Shown one piece after another: positions 42,855 through 49,961 of a stretch of DNA of 64,000 bases. Origin of the DNA: Micromonospora sp. WMMD1102 (GTDB taxonomy: Bacteria > Actinomycetota > Actinomycetes > Mycobacteriales > Micromonosporaceae); NCBI RefSeq assembly GCF_029626265.1, contig NZ_JARUBN010000001.1, forward strand, positions 6,637,001 to 6,701,000, given 5' to 3'. Numbering within the stretch: position 1 is the first letter of the stretch; every line of letters begins with the position of its first letter. Below the pieces are notes generated by a model. It saw nothing but the letters and a program-made list of their open reading frames with translations, ran no database searches and was not told the DNA's origin. Position numbers and translations under genes: made by a program.

Positions 42855-43861
42855 GGGTTCTGCCCTCCGGTCAACGCCAACCGCACTCCGCCGTTGGCGA
42901 CGCTTCGTTCCAGTGCGTGCAGCACCCGCAGATCCCGCAGCCCACGGGCGACACCCACCTCGACCGGTACCGGCGCCCCCGCCGCGCAGGCGGCGAACGC
43001 CCGGTACTGGGCGAGGTACGGGTCCACCGGCTCGGGACGCAGCCAGCGCCGGCCCTCGTCGTCGCAGACCAGCACCTCCCCACCGGAGTCCATCGCCCAC
43101 GAGTTCCGGACCACCAGCAGGCCCCGCTCGCAGACGACGGTGTAGCGCGAGACGCCGGTGCACGGCGGCTCGGTGAACGACGACTCGATCTGGAGCCGGC
43201 GTTCCTCGCCGAACCAGACGGTCGCATCGACGAAGATCTCGGTCAGTTCCCGGTCGCCGGCCGGATAGCCGGTGCCCCGGCAGGCGGTCGGGGCCGCGTC
43301 GAAGACGTCGGCGGCAGTCAACAGTGGATAGATCGCCAGGTCGCCGAGGCAGCCGAGACCGCTGTCGGCCCGCCGGTTGCGCCAGTCCCGCTGCCGGTGC
43401 CCGAGATGGCAGGCGGAGATCGACCTCGCCGCGCCGAGCCGCCCGGAGCGGACCAGCTCGACCACCGCCCGGTTGTAGGCGTTGTGCCGGGACATGTAGC
43501 CGACCAGGGCCGGGGCCCCGGAGGCGGTGGCGGCGCGCAGGATCCACTGCCCGCCGGCCACCGTGTCGGCGAGCGGCTTCTCCACGAGCGTCGGTACGCC
43601 CCGGGCCAGCGCCCGGCAGGCGTACTCGGCGTGCCGCCGGTTCGGCGTCGCCACGTGCACCCCGTCCAGCGGCGTACGCAGGAAGTCCCGTACGTCCGTC
43701 CCCGCCCAGACCCCCGGCAGGTGCCCGGCGACCGCCCGCAGCGCCGCCTCGTCGGAGTCGAGTACGGCGACCAGTCGCAGGTCGTCGGCGGCGGCGATGG
43801 CCGGCAGCAGGGCCCGGCGGGTCAGGAACCCGGCGCCGACGATGCCGATCCGGAACGTCAT
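42851..43861 (-). CDS. Gfo/Idh/MocA-family dehydrogenase (operon gene 5)
   Basis: A 336-residue oxidoreductase starting MTFRIGIVGAGFLTRRALLP, with VHVATPNRRHAEYACRAL, the EKP lysine motif in LVEKPLADTVAGG, and GYMSRHNAYNRAVV typical of the family. The C-terminus carries a conserved YLAQYRAFAAC. It differs clearly from the family member encoded at 40777-41883, suggesting two separate redox steps. Its start overlaps the isomerase-fold gene stop by four bases. Confidence 0.92.
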   Translation of the reverse strand: MTFRIGIVGAGFLTRRALLPAIAAADDLRLVAVLDSDEAALRAVAGHLPGVWAGTDVRDFLRTPLDGVHVATPNRRHAEYACRALARGVPTLVEKPLADTVAGGQWILRAATASGAPALVGYMSRHNAYNRAVVELVRSGRLGAARSISACHLGHRQRDWRNRRADSGLGCLGDLAIYPLLTAADVFDAAPTACRGTGYPAGDRELTEIFVDATVWFGEERRLQIESSFTEPPCTGVSRYTVVCERGLLVVRNSWAMDSGGEVLVCDDEGRRWLRPEPVDPYLAQYRAFAACAAGAPVPVEVGVARGLRDLRVLHALERSVANGGVRLALTGGQNP

Positions 43862-45387
43862 CGGACCCGCTCCGGCGGGCCGGACCGGTTCAACTCCGGC
43901 GGGCCGGACCGGTCCAACTCCGGCGGGCCGGACCGGTCCAACTCCGGCGGGCCGGACCAGTGCAGCAGCAGGCTGCGCGGGCCGAGCGAGCGGTGGGTGG
44001 CGCCGGCGATCGCGTCCAGGGTGTGCCGCTGGGCCGCCAGGGCGGCGTCCAGGGCCGGGTTGCCGGTGCCGACCGGCCGCTCCGGGGCGAGTAGCACCGC
44101 CACGCCGACCGAGCGGGTGTGCCAGACCAGCTGGTAGGAGTGGTGGTTCCAGGCGCTGCCCTCGTGCACCTCGACGGGGCGGCCGAGCCGCCGGGCCAGC
44201 CGTTCCGCGCCGATCGCGGCGGCCGGGGCGGCGCCGTACCCGACGACGTGCACGGCGGTCAGGTCGGGCCGCCGGGCCAGCCAGCCGGCGAGTACCCCGG
44301 CCAGCTCGTCGGGGTCGCCGACCGGGCGGGCCCCGGCGGGCCGGTCGGCGGCGGTCGGTGCCGCCGGCAGCAGCCGCTTGTAGTGGTCCACCGCGTCGTG
44401 CGTGGCGAACCGCAGCCCGTGCCGGACGGCGACGCAGGCGACCAGGGCGGCGACCGCGTAGCAGGCGGCCATCGCGGCGGCGACCGCGCCGGCCGGCCCG
44501 CCGGGCCGGCGCAGCCCGGCGATGCCGGCGGCGACGTCGACGAGCAGTGCACCGGGAGCCGGCTCGGCGGCCACCTCCGGCCAGGGCCGGAACCGCTCGG
44601 ACTTGCCGCCCCAGCCCTGCCGGGCGGCTTGCAGGGTCCAGAGCCGCAGCCCCGGGCCGGCGCCCGGCGGGAGCCGGAACAGCACCCGGGGCCGGCCGGT
44701 CGCCGGCAGCCGGGCGGACTCCTCGGCGGCCCACTCGCCGATGCTCCGGGCCGCGCCGGCGAACGCCCGGTAGGCGTCGTCGAAGTGCGGCCAGCACAGC
44801 ATCCGGGCGGCGAGCAGCGCCGGCACCGAGAGCGGGGCGTGGTAGAGCGCCACCTGGTCGCGCCCGCCGGCCAGCGAGAGGGTGCCGCCGCGCTCGCAGA
44901 GCCAGGCCGGGGCCGCCCCGCCGGTCCGGTGCCGGGCCAGCGCCAGGGTTGCGGCCAGCAGCCGGGTTTCCCGGGTACGCCCGGAGGCGCTCACCGCGAA
45001 CCCGGCGACGGCACCCCGGCCACCCCACTCGGCCAGCGTCCGGTGCACCGTCGACGGGTCGAGGGAGTCCAGCACCCGGATCACAGCCTGCCCCGGCACC
45101 GCCTCGGCGATCGCCCGCAGCCCGAAGGCCCAGCCGCCGGTGCCGGCGAAGACCGCCCGGCGGCAGCCGCGCAGCAGCGTGCCGCCGCCCCGTTCGGCGG
45201 TGAGCCGGGCGACCCGGGTCCAGGACGGCGGATCCACCCAGCCGAGCCGGGGCGATCCGGCGAGGCTGGCCAGCGCGGCGACCGTACCGGCCGGACCGTA
45301 CCGGTCGCCGCTGGCCGCCGCCCGCACGTACGCCCACAGCCCGGCACCGCTCGGCTCCGCCGCCCCTGCCCAGGGCCGGGCGGTCAC
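43858..45387 (-). CDS. Phosphoglucose isomerase-fold (SIS superfamily) protein (operon gene 4)
   Basis: A 509-residue protein with two SIS-type halves. The first reads AVFAGTGGWAFGLRAIAEAV, then VLDSLDPSTVHRTL and FAVSASGRTRETRLLAATLA, which matches the VSKSGTTpET phosphosugar motif of PGI. The second half holds HEGSAWNHHSYQLVWHTRSV, near the PGI HqGt-type active site. The fit to PGI is partial, so the substrate may be a non-standard phosphosugar or a C7 intermediate. The end consists of the eight-residue repeat SGPPELDR. GTG at 45387 overlaps the kinase-dehydrogenase gene by four bases. Confidence 0.72.
   Translation of the reverse strand: MTARPWAGAAEPSGAGLWAYVRAAASGDRYGPAGTVAALASLAGSPRLGWVDPPSWTRVARLTAERGGGTLLRGCRRAVFAGTGGWAFGLRAIAEAVPGQAVIRVLDSLDPSTVHRTLAEWGGRGAVAGFAVSASGRTRETRLLAATLALARHRTGGAAPAWLCERGGTLSLAGGRDQVALYHAPLSVPALLAARMLCWPHFDDAYRAFAGAARSIGEWAAEESARLPATGRPRVLFRLPPGAGPGLRLWTLQAARQGWGGKSERFRPWPEVAAEPAPGALLVDVAAGIAGLRRPGGPAGAVAAAMAACYAVAALVACVAVRHGLRFATHDAVDHYKRLLPAAPTAADRPAGARPVGDPDELAGVLAGWLARRPDLTAVHVVGYGAAPAAAIGAERLARRLGRPVEVHEGSAWNHHSYQLVWHTRSVGVAVLLAPERPVGTGNPALDAALAAQRHTLDAIAGATHRSLGPRSLLLHWSGPPELDRSGPPELDRSGPPELNRSGPPERVR
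43871..43960. repeat. 24-bp tandem repeat, about 3.75 copies
   Basis: The unit TCCGGCGGGCCGGACCGGTC plus CAAC (one copy has TT in place of TC) runs from 43871 to 43960. It is in frame and encodes the SGPPELDR-like tail of the isomerase-fold protein. It ends about ten bases before the start codon of the next gene. Confidence 0.95.
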
Positions 45388-47678
45388 GGGGTGCCCCGCC
45401 GGGCCGGTACCGGTGCCGGGGCGGTCACCGTGCCGTCGAGCCGGAAGTCGACCACCACCCGCAGCGGCGCGCGGCCGGCGACCGTACCGTGGTCGAGGAT
45501 CTCGGTCGCCACACCCGGCAGGGCGGGCAGCGAGACGACGTGGCTGACCAGCGGGGCCAGGTCGAGTCCGGCCGGGGTGTCCGGGTCGGCGCCCGAGCTG
45601 AGCAGGTCGCGGGCGGCGGCGAAGTCGCCGGCCCGACCGCCCCGGCTGCCGACCACGGTGCACCGGCCGCCGGCCGGGTTCGGCACCACCTGGCGGTCCC
45701 GGCCGGCCCGCACCGGCCCGGGGTCGAGCGTCGCGCCGCCGCCCACCCGGAGCAGCCGGCCGGAACGGAAGCCGCCGAACAGGTGCAGGTTGGCCGCGTC
45801 GGCCAGCGCCGGCCAGCTCAGTTCGGCCGCCGCCGGCCCGGCGTTCCCGGCCACCGCCAGCACGGCCAGCTCGGCACCCCGGCCGGCGGTGACGGACCGG
45901 ACCCCGGCGGCGAGTCCGGGGCCGAACGGCAGGACCGCGTCCGGGGCCGGCAGTCCACGATGGACGGCGACCCGCAGCCGCCGGTCGGACCGGGCGGCCA
46001 CGGTCACGGTACGGGCGCCCCGGGCGCGGGCGACGGCGACGTGCAGCAGGCCGAGCACCCCGGCGCCGACGACGAGTACGTCCCGGCCGGCCCAGTGCTC
46101 GGCGAGCAGCCGGTGCGCCCGCAGCACCGCCGCCAGCGGCTCCAGCAGCACCCACTCCGGACCGCTGCCCCGGGGTACGCCGACGAGCTGCCCCTGGGCC
46201 AGCGCGCCGAGGTCGGTGACGAGCAGGTCCCGGAACACCCCGGGGACGTTGTGGCCGAGCTTGAGGTAGTCGTCGCCCGGATGGTTGGGGTTGATCGTCA
46301 CCAGGTCACCGGGACGCGGGCCGGAGATCGCGGCGCCCACCTCGACCACCTCGGCCACACACTCGTGTCCGAGCACCCCCGGTTCCAGGCCGCGTGCCCC
46401 GCGCAGGATCTCCAGGTCGGTGCCGCAGAGTCCGGCGTACCTGGGGCGGAGCAGCAGTTGCTCGCGCCCGCAGCGCGGCCGGCTGCCGGTGGTCAGCACC
46501 AGCCGCGACTCGCCGACCGGCTTGACCAGCTCGCGGACCTCGTCCCGCCGCGCGTCGAGATAGCCGGCCATCCCGGCCAGGGTGGCCCGGCCCGGGTCGG
46601 CGGGTACCCGCAGCAGCCCGTCCCGCTCGGCCGCCGTCCAGCCGGAGAACCAGCCGGCGTCGACGCAGAGTTCCGCCAGCCAGCCGCGCAGCGCGGCGAA
46701 CCAGGGCGCCCCGACGCCGTGCGCGAAGCCGCCGACCACCACCACCGTGCGGAGCCCGAGCTGTGCGCAGACCTGCAACACGGCCACCGCGAGGTGCCGG
46801 GTCGCGCCGCGCAGCAGGTCGGCGACGAACGCGTCGCCGCTGCGGGCCGCCTCGGCGAACGCCCCGGCGTCGATCCGGCCCGGGTCGCCGTCGGCCAGCC
46901 GGTGCAGGATCGAGCCGGCGAAGTCGTCCGGGTGGCGCCGGGCCCGCCGGACCGCCGCCCGCAGCACCGCCGGTCCCGAGCTGTACGCGCAGAGGTCCGC
47001 CACCGCACCGCAGTCGCACCACGGCAGGTCCAGCCGGGCCAGCTCTGCGCGGGCGGTCCGGTCCCCGGCGGCGGCGGCCCGACCGAGCCGGGCGGCGGTG
47101 GCCGGGCCGCCGGGCAGCGCGGCGAGCCGGCTCGGCTCCACCGGTACGTGCCCGATCTCCCCGCCCAGCCCGGCCGGGTCGGCGAGCAGCCTGGCGGTGC
47201 CGGGAAGCTGGTCGTCGAAGACCTTGACCGCCACCCCGGTGCTCACGGTCAGCAGGGCGAACCGGCCGAGTTGCCGGTAGTGCCAGGCCGCCGCGGCGAC
47301 GTCGTTGAGCACTGTCACCCGGGCCCACGGCAGCCGCGCGCCCAGCGCCGCCCGTACGTCGTAGCCGGCCGACCGCGCCTGCCAGAGCACGCTGGCGTCC
47401 CGGACCACCCCCTCGGCGGTGACCACCGCACCGAAGGCGACGCCCACCTCCCGCCGGCCGGGCGGCCCGGCGCGGCGGTGCAGCCGGTCGGCCTCCTCGG
47501 CGATCCGGTCCAGCAGGGCGGTCCGGACGGTGTCCACCGGCAGCTCCGGCCGGTCCCGCCGGCTCGGGGTGGCGAACCGGACCACCTCGCCGACCAGCCG
47601 TCCCGACTCGGCCAGCGCCAGCCGGGTCCAGGTGCCGCCGACGTCGACCACCACGTCCCGTCCCGGTTCTCCGGTCAC
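45384..47678 (-). CDS. ROK-family kinase fused to zinc-type alcohol dehydrogenase (operon gene 3)
   Basis: A 764-residue bifunctional protein. Residues 1-400 are a ROK kinase: VVDVGGTWTRLAL phosphate loop, VLNDVAAAAWHY catalytic aspartate, VSTGVAVKVF, GGEIGHVPVE (ROK signature) and CDCGAVADLCAYSSGPA, a modified zinc site. Residues 415-764 are a medium-chain dehydrogenase: YAGLCGTDLEILRG and GHECVAEV hold the catalytic zinc ligands, while VLVVGAGVLGLLHVAVARARGA binds NAD(P). The four-cysteine structural zinc loop is replaced by NPNHPGDDYLKLGHNV. No internal start separates the halves. The GTG at 47678 overlaps the cyclase stop by four bases. ROK kinases phosphorylate C7-cyclitols in acarbose-type pathways (AcbM). 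Confidence 0.9.
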   Translation of the reverse strand: MTGEPGRDVVVDVGGTWTRLALAESGRLVGEVVRFATPSRRDRPELPVDTVRTALLDRIAEEADRLHRRAGPPGRREVGVAFGAVVTAEGVVRDASVLWQARSAGYDVRAALGARLPWARVTVLNDVAAAAWHYRQLGRFALLTVSTGVAVKVFDDQLPGTARLLADPAGLGGEIGHVPVEPSRLAALPGGPATAARLGRAAAAGDRTARAELARLDLPWCDCGAVADLCAYSSGPAVLRAAVRRARRHPDDFAGSILHRLADGDPGRIDAGAFAEAARSGDAFVADLLRGATRHLAVAVLQVCAQLGLRTVVVVGGFAHGVGAPWFAALRGWLAELCVDAGWFSGWTAAERDGLLRVPADPGRATLAGMAGYLDARRDEVRELVKPVGESRLVLTTGSRPRCGREQLLLRPRYAGLCGTDLEILRGARGLEPGVLGHECVAEVVEVGAAISGPRPGDLVTINPNHPGDDYLKLGHNVPGVFRDLLVTDLGALAQGQLVGVPRGSGPEWVLLEPLAAVLRAHRLLAEHWAGRDVLVVGAGVLGLLHVAVARARGARTVTVAARSDRRLRVAVHRGLPAPDAVLPFGPGLAAGVRSVTAGRGAELAVLAVAGNAGPAAAELSWPALADAANLHLFGGFRSGRLLRVGGGATLDPGPVRAGRDRQVVPNPAGGRCTVVGSRGGRAGDFAAARDLLSSGADPDTPAGLDLAPLVSHVVSLPALPGVATEILDHGTVAGRAPLRVVVDFRLDGTVTAPAPVPARRGTP

Positions 47679-49957
47679 GAGCCGCTCCACGCCCAGGCCG
47701 GTTCCGCCGCTGTCGGGGCTGCCGCTGTCGGGGCTGCCGCTGTCGGGGCTGCCGCTGTCGGAGCGCACGGCTGCGGGTCGGCGGCCGACAGGCCGGGGGC
47801 CGGCTGGTCGGCGGCCCGTGTACCGGCCCGGCGGCGCAGCGCCGACCAGGCCCGGTGCAGGTCGGCGCGGTCGAGTTCGGCGATCGAGTCGACGAACCCG
47901 CCGACCCCGATCCCGACCGGTACGGCCAGGTGCAGCCTGCCCCCCTTGTGTGGCAGTACGTCGGTGCGCAGTGCCCGCCACAACCCGTCCGCGTCGCAGC
48001 AGCCGTCGTACGTCGGCAGCCCGATCCGGCGCAGCAGCGTCTCGGCGCGCTCGGCGACCTGCGCCGGCAGCCGCCCGGCGGCGACGCCCAGCCGGCAGGA
48101 GAGCGCCATCCCGACCGCCACCGCCTCGCCGTGCCGGAGCCGGTAGCCGGAGCGCTCCTCCAGGACGTGCCCGAACTCGTGGCCGAAGTCGGCCAGCCGG
48201 CGCAGCCGCCGCTCCCAGGGGTTCTCCTCCAGCTCGACGAGCATCGCGGCGACCGCCCGCCGGAGCACCTCGTCCAGCACCGGGGCGGCGGCCGGGTCAC
48301 GCAGCACGGCGTGGTGCTCCTCGACCAGGTGAAAGAGGCGGTCGTCCCGGACCAGCGCGATCTTGACGATCTCGGCCAGCCCGCAGCGGAACTCGGCCGC
48401 CGGCAGGGTGGCCAGGAATCCGGCGTCGCAGAGGCAGGCCAGCGGCGGATGGTACGCCCCGAGCAGGTTCTTCCGGCCGTCCAGGTCCACCCCGACCTTC
48501 AGCCCCACCCCGGCGTCGACCAGCCCGACCAGGGTGGTCGGCACCCGGACGTACGGCGTCTGCCCGGGGTGGCAGGCGGCGACGTAGCCGACCAGGTCGA
48601 GCACCGTACCGCCGCCGACCGCCAGGATCCGGTCGGCGGGCCCGAGACCGAGTCGGCGTACCTGCCGCAGCAGCAGCACGGCGGCGTCGAGCGTCTTCCC
48701 CCCGGGCGAGCTGCGTACCGGCAGCACGGTGTAGCCGGCGAGCCGGCCCTGCCGGCCCAGCGCCTCCCGGACGGCGGCGGTGACGGCCGGCGAGAAGTCG
48801 TCCACCACCGCCAGCACCCGGGCGCCGGCCGGCAGGTGGCCGGAGAGTGCCGGGTTGCCCGGATCGAGCACCCCGGCGGTGAAGGTGACCTGGTAGTCCA
48901 GCCTCCTGATCCGGTGCGCCCGGATCGACGCCGGCGACCGCCCCAGCCCTTCCGCCGCCACCGCCCCGGCCGACACTGCGGACACCGCCCCGGACGACAG
49001 TGCCGCCACCGCCCCGGCCGGCACTGCCGACGCCGCCCAGGACGACAGTGCCGACGGCGAAGGCGGCACCGCCGCAGGTTGCGGGCCCGACGCCGGGGAT
49101 GCCGGGGGCCGCCACACCGAGGCCGGAGGTGCCGCGGGCACGGCGGGTGCCGGCCAGATCCGGGGGGCGTCGGGGCCGTGCCGATGCAGCAGCCGGGCCA
49201 CCGCGTCCAGCGCCGCCTGCCGGACCACCGCCGGGTGCGCCGCCCGGTCGAGCGCTCCGGCGGGTACGTCGTGGTGCCCGTCGAACTGTCCGGCGAGTAC
49301 GTCGTCTTGGCGGGCGAGGTGGCGGATCGCCGACGCCTCGTCGGGGCGGATCGGGGTGGGATCGGCGAGCAGGGTGTCCACGTCGACAAGCAGGACGGAA
49401 TCGCGCGCCTCGGCGGCGCACACCGGAACGCCGGCCAGCACCCGGGCGGTCCGGCCCAGCGAGTCCAGCAGCGACCGCAGGTCGTCGTGCAGCCGCACCG
49501 CGCGGACGTACCGGCGGTACACGGCTGCGGCGAGTGCGGTGGCGGCGGTCGCCGACGGCCCGGCGAGGGAGACGAAGGCGTCCCGCCGGCCGAGTCCGGT
49601 GGCGACGGCGGCCCGCAGCACGGCGCGTACCGGATCGGCCTCGCCCGGCCCGACGAGGTCGGCGGCGTCGACCGTCCGGTAGTGGTCGAGCACGCCGCGT
49701 TCCCGCCAGTACCCGAGCCAGGTGTCGAGCCGGCGGCGCCGCTCCGGCCGGTCGCAGACGGCGAGGACCCGGCGCGCGTCGCCGAGCGCCCGCAGCAGCG
49801 TGGCGTCGCCGGGCCGCCACAGGTCCCGCCGCATCCGCAGTTCCACGGTGTCGATCAGTTCGGCCCGGAGCGTGTCCTTGTGCTCCGGTGGGGCCGTCGC
49901 TGGACCGGGCAGGTCGCGGTGCCGGACCAGGGCCGTAGCCCCGGTGGTCGAGGACAT
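47675..49957 (-). CDS. Sedoheptulose-7-phosphate cyclase-like (2-epi-5-epi-valiolone synthase type) with extra N-terminal domain (operon gene 2)
   Basis: A 760-residue member of the dehydroquinate-synthase superfamily. Residues 350-690 are the cyclase: LAVGGGTVLDLVGYVAA, VRVPTTLVGLVDAGVG, then KVGVDLDGRKNLLGAYHPP, almost the AcbC/ValA pattern. Metal ligands E529 (GLAEIVKIALV), H593 (DFGHEFGH) and H609 (RHGEAVAVGM) are kept. Residues 45-260 look like a second, degenerate cyclase-type half without those ligands, joined by an Ala/Pro-rich linker (270-345). The C-terminus is a repeat tail of PTAAA units. The NAD-dependent reaction would convert a C7 keto-sugar phosphate to a cyclitol. DOI or DHQ synthase is less likely. 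Confidence 0.88.
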   Translation of the reverse strand: MSSTTGATALVRHRDLPGPATAPPEHKDTLRAELIDTVELRMRRDLWRPGDATLLRALGDARRVLAVCDRPERRRRLDTWLGYWRERGVLDHYRTVDAADLVGPGEADPVRAVLRAAVATGLGRRDAFVSLAGPSATAATALAAAVYRRYVRAVRLHDDLRSLLDSLGRTARVLAGVPVCAAEARDSVLLVDVDTLLADPTPIRPDEASAIRHLARQDDVLAGQFDGHHDVPAGALDRAAHPAVVRQAALDAVARLLHRHGPDAPRIWPAPAVPAAPPASVWRPPASPASGPQPAAVPPSPSALSSWAASAVPAGAVAALSSGAVSAVSAGAVAAEGLGRSPASIRAHRIRRLDYQVTFTAGVLDPGNPALSGHLPAGARVLAVVDDFSPAVTAAVREALGRQGRLAGYTVLPVRSSPGGKTLDAAVLLLRQVRRLGLGPADRILAVGGGTVLDLVGYVAACHPGQTPYVRVPTTLVGLVDAGVGLKVGVDLDGRKNLLGAYHPPLACLCDAGFLATLPAAEFRCGLAEIVKIALVRDDRLFHLVEEHHAVLRDPAAAPVLDEVLRRAVAAMLVELEENPWERRLRRLADFGHEFGHVLEERSGYRLRHGEAVAVGMALSCRLGVAAGRLPAQVAERAETLLRRIGLPTYDGCCDADGLWRALRTDVLPHKGGRLHLAVPVGIGVGGFVDSIAELDRADLHRAWSALRRRAGTRAADQPAPGLSAADPQPCAPTAAAPTAAAPTAAAPTAAEPAWAWSGS
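47706..47761. repeat. 15-bp tandem repeat, about 3.7 copies
   Basis: The unit GCCGCTGTCGGGGCT repeats at 47706, 47721 and 47736 with a partial fourth copy. It is in frame near the 3' end of the cyclase gene (minus strand), encoding a PTAAA-rich tail, just upstream of the kinase-dehydrogenase start. Confidence 0.95.
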
Positions 49958-49961
49958 CGCC

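Noticed and set aside
43871..43960. Regularly spaced 24-bp repeats that could suggest a CRISPR-like array
   Set aside because: The units are directly adjacent without spacers and keep the reading frame of the isomerase-fold gene.
48149..48158. Palindrome GGAGCGCTCC inside the cyclase gene, resembling the CebR core
   Set aside because: It lies within coding sequence, and the same word occurs in an unrelated transporter gene at 37645-37654. It arises from common codons such as GAG-CGC-TCC.
47675..49957. 2-deoxy-scyllo-inosose synthase or dehydroquinate synthase as the identity of the cyclase
   Set aside because: The motif block GLVDAGVGLKVGVDLDGRKN followed by LLGAYHPP follows the EEVS pattern rather than the DOIS or DHQS pattern, and no aminoglycoside aminotransferase or shikimate genes are nearby.
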